Source: Panagrolaimus kolymaensis
Taxonomy: Eukaryota > Nematoda > Chromadorea > Rhabditida > Panagrolaimidae
Direction: 5' to 3'
Assembly (NCBI GenBank): GCA_028622995.1
Contig: JAJQJQ010000005.1
Span: 124,001-188,000, forward strand
DNA length: 64,000 nucleotides
The notes under the pieces were generated by a model. The model was not told the DNA's origin. It saw only the letters and a program-made list of their open reading frames with translations, and did not search any database. A program made the position numbers and the translations under genes. This document shows, one piece after another, positions 41,090 through 52,800 of this stretch (positions are counted from its first letter, which is position 1; each line of letters starts with the position of its first letter).

Positions 41090-41095
41090 AATAAA
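41090..41095 (+). terminator. Poly(A) signal AATAAA of the FLYWCH-like gene
   Basis: AATAAA lies 19 bp after the stop codon at 41069-41071. A second AATAAA is at 41147-41152. In such A/T-rich DNA the hexamer is common, so placement just after a stop is the only support. Confidence 0.4.
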
Positions 41096-42126
41096 TCATT
41101 TTTAATAACAACAAAAAAAACAACTGTGTCACTTGTAAAAAACAGAAATAAAAAAGCCCCAAAACAAAACATACATTATCAGTTTTGTTCTTTCGAAAAT
41201 CATAAAATAAAACGTTTCACCAAACTTTTATGAATCCACCATTATTTTATAAAATGCATTCGTTCACGTTTGTTGTTGCAATATTTACTTTTTTTATTTA
41301 CAACTTTTTGCATCCAAAAAAACCAAGTTTAATGTTCCATTTTTTACTTTCATTTGCACATTAAAAAATCGAGAAGAAAAATAAATGTGGCGGCATTGAC
41401 TCTTTTTGCATTTGTGGTCAAAAATGGCATCAACAAACACCACAAAAAAATAAACATCCTTTCTTCCTTTTTTTTCATTGAGCAAAAAATGCTAGCCATG
41501 ATGAGAGTGGCACTGGTAATAGTTATGCAAAAGAATCACAGTTCTCTCTTCTTTCACGACATTAATTCCTCTTTCATTGGTCAATCTGAAGAACATATCA
41601 AAAAAAATAAACAAAAAAAGTTTCCACGGTTTTATAATGTCTCGTGGATCAGAATGGTTTAAATTTGAAAAAGAAATATCATTACTTCGTTGGAATCATG
41701 TATGTGGCTTTTACTAATTTTCATTTTCTCAAATTTTCCAAACATAACTCAATAGAGCTTTAAAAATAATTGTTACATATTGTTCAAAAATGTTTTAAAG
41801 TTATTTAGAAAAACTTAAATGGAAAAAAGCCATTCAACTCAAAGTTACATCGAGTAGCGTTTTTTTGTGGTGTTGTTAAAATTGAGAACAAATAAATGAA
41901 GACCCACAGAACAAAGAAAGTAAAATATAAAGATTCATCATCGATGAAAGTAATTTCGTGAAATCATTTTTTACTTCAAATATTAAAAAGTTCATCAAAG
42001 AATTTTTGTAAAATGATGGTGAGAAACAGTAAAGAGAAAAGAAGAAAGAAATTTCATTTATGTAACACAAATGCAATGACAATAAAAAAAACATAAAAGC
42101 AAACAAACAAAAACAAATTAATTAAA
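41096..42126. other. AT-rich spacer between convergent genes
   Basis: About 1 kb between the two convergent genes. A 102-codon plus-strand open frame at 41354-41662 has low-complexity content and no recognisable domain, so I do not call it a gene. A possible short first exon lies at 41637-41699 (separate entry). No RNA gene or mobile-element ends are evident. Confidence 0.4.
41637..41818 (+). CDS. Possible tiny two-exon ORF
   Basis: ATG at 41637 opens 21 codons beginning MSRGSEWFKFEKEISLLRW, followed directly by a good donor GTATGTGG (from 41700). An in-phase acceptor AATAG (exon from 41756) would add about 20 codons and end at TAA 41816-41818. Residue composition of the first part looks protein-like; the second part looks random. 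I recognise no family. It could be a decayed first exon of a lost gene. Confidence 0.2.
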
Positions 42127-42252
42127 TTATTGGTAGCAAAAAGATCCATAAAAGCGAGCATGATTTTCTTTGAGAAATTGAGCAAGACGAAGAATAGCGT
42201 TAACTCTGCATTCATTCAATTTGAAATTACACCAGCTTATTGAGGAATAAAA
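42127..42252 (-). pseudogene. Coding-like frame overlapping the CNOT3-like 3' end
   Basis: Minus-strand frame open from 42252 to TAA at 42129-42127. It reads NFKLNECRVNAILRLAQFLK and then ENHARFYGSFCYQ, with protein-like composition. It overlaps the last exon of the CNOT3-like gene in another frame. It could be an alternative 3' exon, a frameshifted remainder of a once longer reading frame, or chance. I do not recognise it as any part of the CNOT3 C-terminal NOT box. Confidence 0.25.
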
Positions 42253-43208
42253 TCATCGATTTCGAGTTCTTTGTAAACACCTAAAAGCAAAATCATTTTA
42301 CACATGAATGAAATACAAATAAATTAAAAATACCATAAGGATCAAGTTCTTTAGGATTCATACCGCTTTCAGGCTCCAATGCATCTGTCCAAGAATCTAA
42401 GGCATCTTGTAAAACATCCATAACTTCTGTTGGGTCTTTTTGATCATTTGCAACAAGTGTCTTACATAGTTTCAATTTGGTTGTATGATAAATTAAGCTT
42501 TCTTTATGTTTTTTCAAATCTACCAATTTTTCTTTTGATGATATATCTTTTCCTTTTCGACTTGCTCCAGCAGCTTCAATTTTAACATCAGTTCTATCGA
42601 CATCTTCTTGTATTTGTCGGATCTTCGTCTAAAATTTTTAGGTTGGATTTAAAAATAGTATATGAGAAATTTTTACTTTAAACCATTCAATAGTTTTAGA
42701 CTTTTCCTTTTCACGTGGATCCAGCATTTCATCAGCCGATAATCTTGGCTTACCATAAAGGTTTGTTTTATTTTCCATTTCGATATCCTTGAATGTTTCT
42801 ATTTTTGATTCGATAAATCTTCTGTACGTTTTAAGCTTATCTTTGTCCTAAATAACAAGGAAAAAATAAGTAAATAAAGTCGTAAAATTCAAAAATAAAA
42901 TATACCTCGATGTGAGAAGAAAATTGCCAAGTTTTGACGAGATCACGAAGCCGTTGTAACTTCTTTGTTTCACGTTTCAAATCATCTTGAAATTTATCAC
43001 GTTGGATTTCGCTACTTGCTTCATTCAATTTCGTCATGATTTGCTCGAAGATTTCAAGGTCTTCATCAACCTAAAAAGAATATAATGGATTATGCAAAGT
43101 GTTTACTAATATATTTGCTTCTAAATAAAATAAAAAGTATTAAAACAAAAAACGAACCTTTTTATAAGTTTTGTTCATTTCTTGAAGAAGTTTTCTTTTT
43201 TCTGCCAT
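42237..43208 (-). CDS. ntl-3-like: CNOT3/NOT3 N-terminal-domain protein, C-terminally truncated
   Basis: Exons on the minus strand: 43208-43158, 43070-42906, 42847-42677, 42628-42334 and 42280-42237, all with GT...AG borders and consistent phases, giving 241 residues. The start MAEKRKLLQEMNKTYKK and the segment KFQDDLKRETKKLQRLRDLV followed by KTW match the start of NOT3/CNOT3, a core subunit of the CCR4-NOT deadenylase complex that shortens mRNA poly(A) tails. DPREKEK and TKIRQIQEDVDRT fit the next conserved stretch of the helical Not3 domain. The end, Y-K-E-L-E-I-D-D-F-I-P-Q, corresponds to the YDDLDLEDIPQ motif that closes this domain in animals, and a stop follows at once. Full CNOT3 proteins are around 600-750 residues with a C-terminal NOT box that binds CNOT1/2; none is seen here. 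It may be a truncated paralog or a stand-alone N-domain protein. The frame is intact, which argues against simple decay. Confidence 0.88.
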
Positions 43209-43573
43209 TATTATTACTGGATAGGAAAGTCGTCAACAACACCGAAGATTTACATAAATCAATAATTAATAAATATTATAAAACAAGTTGAATTTAGTAA
43301 CAAAAAAACGTAAAGGTGAATAATGAATGTTAAGAATTGGTTTGCAGCAGCGCAAAATCGTCGTATTGGCAAAATGATCAAATGATGCAAAAAAATTATG
43401 ATTATCCGTTTTAGCAATAATTTTTTAAAATAATGTTTGTAGGTAAACAAAAACATTAAATTGGGTAAAAAGTTTTTTCTTTGCTATTATCTTTTTTAAT
43501 CACTTTAAAAAATTAATGTTTACAAGTTAAAAAAGGCAATATTTGTGGAATTTATGATTACTTTTTGCTTTAA
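43209..43573. other. 5' flank of the CNOT3-like gene
   Basis: AT-rich unique sequence between the CNOT3-like start codon and the foldback element; presumably holds its promoter. No distinctive motif or gene is visible. An open frame of 65 codons on the minus strand (43456-43259) is hydrophobic and low in complexity and is not called. Confidence 0.4.
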
Positions 43574-43801
43574 AGGACGACTGTACTTTCTGTTTTTTTC
43601 AAATTTTTTCAAACGAACCGCGGTTCTGTCCCCAAGTGGTAAAGTGCTTTGAACATCGAAAAACCGTAATGCTACAGTAATATCTCACTTCCAAATTACG
43701 GTATCATTCGGGTTTTTCGATGTTCAAAGCACTTTACCACTTGGGGACAGAACCGCGGTTCGTTCGAAAAAATTTGAAAAAAACAGAAAGTACAGTCGCC
43801 T
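43574..43801. mobile_element. 228-bp foldback element (MITE-like)
   Basis: Left arm (about 43574-43681) and right arm (about 43695-43801) are near-perfect reverse complements of about 108 bp around a loop of about 13 bp. Matching landmarks are GTACTTTCTGTTTTTTTC / GAAAAAAACAGAAAGTAC and GAACCGCGGTTCTGTCCCC / GGGGACAGAACCGCGGTTC. Termini read AGGACGACTG on the left and CAGTCGCCT on the right, differing by one base. The flanks are TTAA on both sides (43570-43573 and 43802-43805), so a TTAA duplication fits; because the sequence is TTTAAAGG/CCTTTAA, a TA duplication with ends one base longer fits equally. No coding capacity. It is a non-autonomous DNA transposon, and its GC-rich core stands out from the surroundings. 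Superfamily not assigned. Confidence 0.85.
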
Positions 43802-43821
43802 TTAACAAAGGCCAAGTTCCA

Positions 43822-43929
43822 GAACTACCATTTTTTAATGATGTCAATGAAGCAAAAAATGATGGTTGCAGATTTTCATTGTAAATTTAATTTCTAAGAA
43901 TGAAAAAAGAATAGCGTTTTTTAGATGCT
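43822..43929 (+). repeat. Degenerate array-1-like unit far from array 1
   Basis: GAACTACCATTTTTTAATGA followed by TGTCAATGAAGC, AAAAAATGATGGTTGCAGA, TTTTCATTG and TAAATTTAATTTCT follows, in the same order and orientation, the A-unit landmarks GAACTTCCATT, T-run, TTGATGCCTTGAAGC, AAAAAAAGGAAGTTCGAGA, TTATCATTG and GTAATTTAATTCT. It then loses about 55 bp and ends ATAGCG, T-run, AGATGC, like the B tail and the next unit start. It lies more than 5 kb from array 1, beyond both genes. Confidence 0.7.
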
Positions 43930-44072
43930 TCAAGGCAGAATAGCGAAAATAAAAAATGTCGCTGATTTATTAATTTCCTCTATCATTTATTTTTTATGAA
44001 TGTTTAAAACATTTTCTAAAACTCAAAATTTAATTTCTTCGTCCAAAACAAGAATAGCGTTTTTTAGATGCT
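43907..44072 (+). repeat. 23-bp direct repeat, copies 143 bp apart
   Basis: A 23-bp word beginning AAGAATAGCG and ending TTAGATGCT is identical at 43907-43929 and 44050-44072. The preceding AAATTTAATTTCT (43883 and 44026) is also repeated at the same 143-bp spacing, which equals the array 1 type A unit length. This suggests two old tandem units at the edge of array 2. Confidence 0.75.
43974..44017 (-). repeat. Diverged inverted copy of an array 2 module
   Basis: TTTCCTCTATCATTTATTTT followed by TTATGAATGTTT-AAAACAT matches, with scattered changes, the reverse complement of the array 2 left module L2 (GTTCAAAATATCGTAAAC, AAATAAGTGATAGAGGAAAC). The first 12 bases agree exactly. It lies just outside array 2 and in the opposite orientation to it. 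Confidence 0.6.
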
Positions 44073-44214
44073 AGAACTTTTTTATTTTGAATCAAGCATA
44101 TATTTTTTTTGAATTGAAAACGCTTAATCAATGCCAATTAAATTATTGAGAAAGAAAACTCTCCGAGTTCTTTCGATTTTTGGTATAAATAAAGCTAAAT
44201 TTTTTAATGTTGCA

Positions 44215-44378
44215 GACACCTAAAATTCTAAAATTCAGAACTTTTTTATTTTGAATCTAGCATATATTTTTTTTGAATTGAAAACGCTTAATCAATGCCA
44301 ATTAAATTATTGAGAAAAAAAACTCTCCGAGTTCTTTCGATTTTTGGTATAAATAAAGCTAAATTTTTTAATGTTGCA
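44215..44378 (+). repeat. Example of array 2 type C unit (L1+R1, 164 bp)
   Basis: L1 (GAATTGAAAACGCTTAATCA, then ATGCCAATTAAATTATTGAG) joined to R1 (CTCTCCGAGTTCTTTCG, TTTTTGGTATAAATAAAGCT). Type C makes up essentially the whole proximal part of the array, 44073-45526. Confidence 0.92.
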
Positions 44379-45526
44379 GACACCTAAAATTCTAAAATTC
44401 AGAACTTTTTTATTTTGAATCTAGCATATATTTTTTTTGAATTGAAAACGCTTAATCAATGCCAATTAAATTATTGAGAAAGAAAACTCTCCGAGTTCTT
44501 TCGATTTTTGGTATAAATAAAGCTAAATTTTTTAATGTTGCAGACACCTAAAATTCTAAAATTCAGAACTTTTTTATTTTGAATCTAGCATATATTTTTT
44601 TTGAATTGAAAACGCTTAATCAATGCCAATTAAATTATTGAGAAAAAAAACTCTCCGAGTTCTTTCGATTTTTGGTATAAATAAAGCTAAATTTTTTAAT
44701 GTTGCAGACACCTAAAATTCTAAAATTCAGAACTTTTTTATTTTGAATCTAGCATATATTTTTTTTGAATTGAAAACGCTTAATCAATGCCAATTAAATT
44801 ATTGAGAAAGAAAACTCTCCGAGTTCTTTCGATTTTTGGTATAAATAAAGCTAAATTTTTTAATGTTGCAGACACCTAAAATTCTAAAATTCAGAACTTT
44901 TTTATTTTGAATCAAGCATATATTTTTTTTGAATTGAAAACGCTTAATCAATGCCAATTAAATTATTGAGAAAGAAAACTCTCCGAGTTCTTTCGATTTT
45001 TGGTATAAATAAAGCTAAATTTTTTAATGTTGCAGACACCTAAAATTCTAAAATTCAGAACTTTTTTATTTTGAATCAAGCATATATTTTTTTTGAATTG
45101 AAAACGCTTAATCAATGCCAATTAAATTATTGAGAAAGAAAACTCTCCGAGTTCTTTCGATTTTTGGAATAAATAAAGCTAAATTTTTTAATGTTGCAGA
45201 CACCTAAAATTCTAAAATTCAGAACTTTTTTATTTTGAATCTAGCATATATTTTTTTTGAATTGAAAACGCTTAATCAATGCCAATTAAATTATTGAGAA
45301 AGAAAACTCTCCGAGTTCTTTCGATTTTTGGAATAAATAAAGCTAAATTTTTTAATGTTGCAGACACCTAAAATTCTAAAATTCAGAACTTTTTTATTTT
45401 GAATCAAGCATATATTTTTTTTGAATTGAAAACGCTTAATCAATGCCAATTAAATTATTGAGGAAGAAAACTCTCCGAGTTCTTTCGATTTTTGGTATAA
45501 ATAAAGCTAAATTTTTTAATGTTGCA

Positions 45527-45690
45527 GACACCTAAAATTCTAAAATTCAGAACTTTTTTATTTTGAATCTAGCATATATTTTTTTTTCCAGATATATGTT
45601 CAAAATATCGTAAACAAATAAGTGATAGAGGAAACTCTCCGAGTTCTTTCGATTTTTGGTATAAATTAAGCTAAATTTTTTAATGTTGCG
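45527..45690 (+). repeat. Example of array 2 type D unit (L2+R1, 164 bp)
   Basis: L2 (CCAGATATATGTTCAAAATA, TCGTAAACAAATAAGTGATA) joined to R1, here with ATAAATTAAGC for ATAAATAAAGC. Five D units in a row fill about 45527-46350; others are scattered up to about 57750. Confidence 0.9.
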
Positions 45691-46674
45691 GACACCTAAA
45701 ATTCTAAAATTCAGAACTTTTTTATTTTGAACCTAGCATATATTTTTTTTTCCAGATATATGTTCAAAATATCGTAAACAAATAAGTGATAGAGGAAACT
45801 CTCCGAGTTCTTTCGATTTTTGGTATAAATTAAGCTAAATTTTTTAATGTTGCAGACACCTAAAATTCTAAAATTCAGAACTTTTTTATTTTGAATCTAG
45901 CATATATTTTTTTTTCCAGAGATATGTTCAAAATATCGTAAACAAATAAGTGATAGAGGAAACTCTCCGAGTTCTTTCGATTTTTGGTATAAATTAAGCT
46001 AAATTTTTTAATGTTGCGGACACCTAAAATTCTAAAATTCAGAACTTTTTTATTTTGAACCTAGCATATATTTTTTTTTCCAGATATATGTTCAAAATAT
46101 CGTAAACAAATAAGTGATAGAGGAAACTCTCCGAGTTCTTTCGATTTTTGGTATAAATTAAGCTAAATTTTTTAATGTTGCAGACACCTAAAATTCTAAA
46201 ATTCAGAACTTTTTTATTTTGAATCTAGCATATATTTTTTTTTCCAGAGATATGTTCAAAATATCGTAAACAAATAAGTGATAGAGGAAACTCTCCGAGT
46301 TCTTTCGATTTTTGGTATAAATTAAGCTAAATTTTTTAATGTTGCAGACACCTAAAATTCTAAAATTCAGAACTTTTTTATTTTGAATCAAGCATATATT
46401 TTTTTTGAATTGAAAACGCTTAATCAATGCCAATTAAATTATTGAGAAAGAAAACTCTCCGAGTTCTTTCGATTTTTGGAATAAATAAAGCTAAATTTTT
46501 TAATGTTGCAGACACCTAAAATTCTAAAATTCAGAACTTTTTTATTTTGAATCTAGCATATATTTTTTTTGAATTGAAAACGCTTAATCAATGCCAATTA
46601 AATTATTGAGAAAGAAAACTCTCCGAGTTCTTTCGATTTTTGGTATAAATAAAGCTAAATTTTTTAATGTTGCA

Positions 46675-46826
46675 GACACCTAAAATTCTAAAATTCAGAA
46701 CTTTTTTATTTTGAATCTAGCATATATTTTTTTTTCCAGATATATGTTCAAAATATCGTAAACAAATAAGTGATAGAGGAAACTTTCGGAGTTCCTTCGA
46801 TTTATGGTTTGAAAAATATTGTTGCA
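46675..46826 (+). repeat. Example of array 2 type E unit (L2+R2, 152 bp)
   Basis: L2 joined to R2 (CTTTCGGAGTTCCTTCGATT, TATGGTTTGAAAAATATTG). Most E copies have GGAAACTTTCC, a short perfect dyad at the L2/R2 junction; the GTTTCGG form here lacks it. E alternates with C as a 316-bp dimer over much of 46675-50800 and dominates after about 58100. Confidence 0.92.
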
Positions 46827-49800
46827 GACACCTAAAATTCTAAAATTCAGAACTTTTTTATTTTGAATCAAGCATATATTTTTTTTGAATTGAAAACGCT
46901 TAATCAATGCCAATTAAATTATTGAGGAAGAAAACTCTCCGAGTTCTTTCGATTTTTGGTATAAATAAAGCTAAATTTTTTAATGTTGCAGACACCTAAA
47001 ATTCTAAAATTCAGAACTTTTTTATTTTGAATCTAGCATATATTTTTTTTTCCAGAGATATGTTCAAAATATCGTAAACAAATAAGTGATAGAGGAAACT
47101 TTCCGAGTTCCTTCGATTTATGGTTTGAAAAATATTGTTGCGGACACCTAAAATTCTAAAATTCAGAACTTTTTTATTTTGAATCAAGCATATATTTTTT
47201 TTGAATTGAAAACGCTTAATCAATGCCAATTAAATTATTGAGAAAGAAAACTCTCCGAGTTCTTTCGATTTTTGGTATAAATTAAGCTAAATTTTTTAAT
47301 GTTGCAGACACCTAAAATTCTAAAATTCAGAACTTTTTTATTTTGAATCTAGCATATATTTTTTTTTCCAGAGATATGTTCAAAATATCGTAAACAAATA
47401 AGTGATAGAGGAAACTTTCGGAGTTCCTTCGATTTATGGTTTGAAAAATATTGTTGCAGACACCTAAAATTCTAAAATTCAGAACTTTTTTATTTTGAAT
47501 CAAGCATATATTTTTTTTGAATTGAAAACGCTTAATCAATGCCAATTAAATTATTGAGAAAGAAAACTCTCCGAGTTCTTTCGATTTTTGGTATAAATAA
47601 AGCTAAATTTTTTAATGTTGCAGACACCTAAAATTCTAAAATTCAGAACTTTTTTATTTTGAATCTAGCATATATTTTTTTTTCCAGAGATATGTTCAAA
47701 ATATCGTAAACAAATAAGTGATAGAGGAAACTTTCCGAGTTCCTTCGATTTATGGTTTGAAAAATATTGTTGCAGACACCTAAAATTCTAAAATTCAGAA
47801 CTTTTTTATTTTGAATCTAGCATATATTTTTTTTTCCAGAGATATGTTCAAAATATCGTAAACAAATAAGTGATAGAGGAAACTTTCGGAGTTCCTTCGA
47901 TTTATGGTTTGAAAAATATTGTTGCAGACACCTAAAATTCTAAAATTCAGAACTTTTTTATTTTGAATCAAGCATATATTTTTTTTGAATTGAAAACGCT
48001 TATTCAATGCCAATTAAATTATTGAGGAAGAAAACTCTCCGAGTTCTTTCGATTTTTGGTATAAATAAAGCTAAATTTTTTAATGTTGCAGACACCTAAA
48101 ATTCTAAAATTCAGAACTTTTTTATTTTGAATCTAGCATATATTTTTTTTTCCAGAGATATGTTCAAAATATCGTAAACAAATAAGTGATAGAGGAAACT
48201 TTCGGAGTTCCTTCGATTTATGGTTTGAAAAATATTGTTGCAGACACCTAAAATTCTAAAATTCAGAACTTTTTTATTTTGAATCAAGCATATATTTTTT
48301 TTGAATTGAAAACGCTTAATCAATGCCAATTAAATTATTGAGAAAGAAAACTCTCCGAGTTCTTTCGATTTTTGGTATAAATAAAGCTAAATTTTTTAAT
48401 GTTGCAGACACCTAAAATTCTAAAATTCAGAACTTTTTTATTTTGAATCAAGCATATATTTTTTTTGAATTCAAAACGCTTAATCAATGCCAATTAAATT
48501 ATTGAGAAAGAAAACTCTCCGAGTTCTTTCGATTTTTGGTATAAATAAAGCTAAATTTTTTAATGTTGCAGACACCTAAAATTCTAAAATTCAGAACTTT
48601 TTTATTTTGAATCTAGCATATATTTTTTTTTCCAGAGATATGTTCAAAATATCGTAAACAAATAAGTGATAGAGGAAACTTTCGGAGTTCCTTCGATTTA
48701 TGGTTTGAAAAATATTGTTGCAGACACCTAAAATTCTAAAATTCAGAACTTTTTTATTTTGAATCAAGCATATATTTTTTTTGAATTGAAAACGCTTAAT
48801 CAATGCCAATTAAATTATTGAGAAAGAAAACTCTCCGAGTTCTTTCGATTTTTGGTATAAATAAAGCTAAATTTTTTAATGTTGCAGACACCTAAAATTC
48901 TAAAATTCAGAACTTTTTTATTTTGAATCTAGCATATATTTTTTTTTCCAGAGATATGTTCAAAATATCGTAAACAAATAAGTGATAGAGGAAACTTTCG
49001 GAGTTCCTTCGATTTATGGTTTGAAAAATATTGTTGCAGACACCTAAAATTCTAAAATTCAGAACTTTTTTATTTTGAATCAAGCATATATTTTTTTTGA
49101 ATTGAAAACGCTTAATCAATGCCAATTAAATTATTGAGGAAGAAAACTCTCCGAGTTCTTTCGATTTTTGGTATAAATAAAGCTAAATTTTTTAATGTTG
49201 CAGACACCTAAAATTCTAAAATTCAGAACTTTTTTATTTTGAATCTAGCATATATTTTTTTTTCCAGAGATATGTTCAAAATATCGTAAACAAATAAGTG
49301 ATAGAGGAAACTTTCGGAGTTCCTTCGATTTATGGTTTGAAAAATATTGTTGCAGACACCTAAAATTCTAAAATTCAGAACTTTTTTATTTTGAATCAAG
49401 CATATATTTTTTTTGAATTGAAAACGCTTAATCAATGCCAATTAAATTATTGAGAAAGAAAACTCTCCGAGTTCTTTCGATTTTTGGTATAAATAAAGCT
49501 AAATTTTTTAATGTTGCAGACACCTAAAATTCTAAAATTCAGAACTTTTTTATTTTGAATCAAGCATATATTTTTTTTGAATTGAAAACGCTTAATCAAT
49601 GCCAATTAAATTATTGAGAAAGAAAACTCTCCGAGTTCTTTCGATTTTTGGTATAAATAAAGCTAAATTTTTTAATGTTGCAGACACCTAAAATTCTAAA
49701 ATTCAGAACTTTTTTATTTTGAATCAAGCATATATTTTTTTTGAATTGAAAACGCTTAATCAATGCCAATTAAATTATTGAGAAAGAAAACTCTCCGAGT

Positions 49801-52800
49801 TCTTTCGATTTTTGGTATAAATAAAGCTAAATTTTTTAATGTTGCAGACACCTAAAATTCTAAAATTCAGAACTTTTTTATTTTGAATCTAGCATATATT
49901 TTTTTTTCCAGAGATATGTTCAAAATATCGTAAACAAATAAGTGATAGAGGAAACTTTCGGAGTTCCTTCGATTTATGGTTTGAAAAATATTGTTGCAGA
50001 CACCTAAAATTCTAAAATTCAGAACTTTTTTATTTTGAATCAAGCATATATTTTTTTTGAATTGAAAACGCTTAATCAATGCCAATTAAATTATTGAGGA
50101 AGAAAACTCTCCGAGTTCTTTCGATTTTTGGTATAAATAAAGCTAAATTTTTTAATGTTGCAGACACCTAAAATTCTAAAATTCAGAACTTTTTTATTTT
50201 GAATCTAGCATATATTTTTTTTTCCAGAGATATGTTCAAAATATCGTAAACAAATAAGTGATAGAGGAAACTTTCCGAGTTCCTTCGATTTATGGTTTGA
50301 AAAATATTGTTGCAGACACCTAAAATTCTAAAATTCAGAACTTTTTTATTTTGAATCAAGCATATATTTTTTTTGAATTGAAAACGCTTAATCAATGCCA
50401 ATTAAATTATTGAGAAAGAAAACTCTCCGAGTTCTTTCGATTTTTGGTATAAATAAAGCTAAATTTTTTAATGTTGCAGACACCTAAAATTCTAAAATTC
50501 AGAACTTTTTTATTTTGAATCTAGCATATATTTTTTTTTCCAGAGATATGTTCAAAATATCGTAAACAAATAAGTGATAGAGGAAACTTTCCGAGTTCCT
50601 TCGATTTATGGTTTGAAAAATATTGTTGCAGACACCTAAAATTCTAAAATTCAGAACTTTTTTATTTTGAATCAAGCATATATTTTTTTTGAATTGAAAA
50701 CGCTTAATCAATGCCAATTAAATTATTGAGAAAGAAAACTCTCCGAGTTCTTTCGATTTTTGGTATAAATAAAGCTAAATTTTTTAATGTTGCAGACACC
50801 TAAAATTCTAAAATTCAGAACTTTTTTATTTTGAATCAAGCATATATTTTTTTTGAATTGAAAACGCTTAATCAATGCCAATTAAATTATTGAGGAAGAA
50901 AACTCTCCGAGTTCTTTCGATTTTTGGTATAAATAAAGCTAAATTTTTTAATGTTGCAGACACCTAAAATTCTAAAATTCAGAACTTTTTTATTTTGAAT
51001 CTAGCATATATTTTTTTTTCCAGAGATATGTTCAAAATATCGTAAACAAATAAGTGATAGAGGAAACTTTCCGAGTTCCTTCGATTTATGGTTTGAAAAA
51101 TATTGTTGCAGACACCTAAAATTCTAAAATTCAGAACTTTTTTATTTTGAATCTAGCATATATTTTTTTTTCCAGAGATATGTTCAAAATATCGTAAACA
51201 AATAAGTGATAGAGGAAACTCTCCGAGTTCTTTCGATTTTTGGTATAAATAAAGCTAAATTTTTTAATGTTGCAGACACCTAAAATTCTAAAATTCAGAA
51301 CTTTTTTATTTTGAATCTAGCATATATTTTTTTTTCCAGAGATATGTTCAAAATATCGTAAACAAATAAGTGATAGAGGAAACTTTCCGAGTTCCTTCGA
51401 TTTATGGTTTGAAAAATATTGTTGCAGACACCTAAAATTCTAAAATTCAGAACTTTTTTATTTTGAATCTAGCATATATTTTTTTTTCCAGAGATATGTT
51501 CAAAATATCGTAAACAAATAAGTGATAGAGGAAACTTTCCGAGTTCCTTCGATTTATGGTTTGAAAAATATTGTTGCGGACACCTAAAATTCTAAAATTC
51601 AGAACTTTTTTATTTTGAATCTAGCATATATTTTTTTTTCCAGAGATATGTTCAAAATATCGTAAACAAATAAGTGATAGAGGAAACTTTCCGAGTTCCT
51701 TCGATTTATGGTTTGAAAAATATTGTTGCGGACACCTAAAATTCTAAAATTCAGAACTTTTTTATTTTGAATCTAGCATATATTTTTTTTTCCAGAGATA
51801 TGTTCAAAATATCGTAAACAAATAAGTGATAGAGGAAACTTTCCGAGTTCCTTCGATTTATGGTTTGAAAAATATTGTTGCGGACACCTAAAATTCTAAA
51901 ATTCAGAACTTTTTTATTTTGAATCTAGCATATATTTTTTTTTCCAGAGATATGTTCAAAATATCGTAAACAAATAAGTGATAGAGGAAACTTTCCGAGT
52001 TCCTTCGATTTATGGTTTGAAAAATATTGTTGCGGACACCTAAAATTCTAAAATTCAGAACTTTTTTATTTTGAATCAAGCATATATTTTTTTTTCCAGA
52101 GATATGTTCAAAATATCATAAACAAATAAGTGATAGAGGAAACTTTCCGAGTTCCTTCGATTTATGGTTTGAAAAATATTGTTGCAGACACCTAAAATTC
52201 TAAAATTCAGAACTTTTTTATTTTGAATCAAGCATATATTTTTTTTGAATTGAAAACGCTTAATCAATGCCAATTAAATTATTGAGGAAGAAAACTCTCC
52301 GAGTTCTTTCGATTTTTGGTATAAATAAAGCTAAATTTTTTAATGTTGCAGACACCTAAAATTCTAAAATTCAGAACTTTTTTATTTTGAATCTAGCATA
52401 TATTTTTTTTTCCAGAGATATGTTCAAAATATCGTAAACAAATAAGTGATAGAGGAAACTTTCCGAGTTCCTTCGATTTATGGTTTGAAAAATATTGTTG
52501 CGGACACCTAAAATTCTAAAATTCAGAACTTTTTTATTTTGAATCTAGCATATATTTTTTTTTCCAGAGATATGTTCAAAATATCGTAAACAAATAAGTG
52601 ATAGAGGAAACTTTCCGAGTTCCTTCGATTTATGGTTTGAAAAATATTGTTGCAGACACCTAAAATTCTAAAATTCAGAACTTTTTTATTTTGAATCAAG
52701 CATATATTTTTTTTGAATTGAAAACGCTTAATCAATGCCAATTAAATTATTGAGGAAGAAAACTCTCCGAGTTCTTTCGATTTTTGGTATAAATAAAGCT

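Noticed and set aside
41354..41662. 102-codon plus-strand open frame as a gene
   Set aside because: Low-complexity lysine/asparagine/phenylalanine content from A/T-rich DNA, no domain, and no splice or neighbour support.
43574..43801. Rho-independent terminator or microRNA precursor for the foldback
   Set aside because: The length (228 bp), near-perfect arms and TTAA/TA flanks fit a transposon better; nothing shows a mature microRNA.
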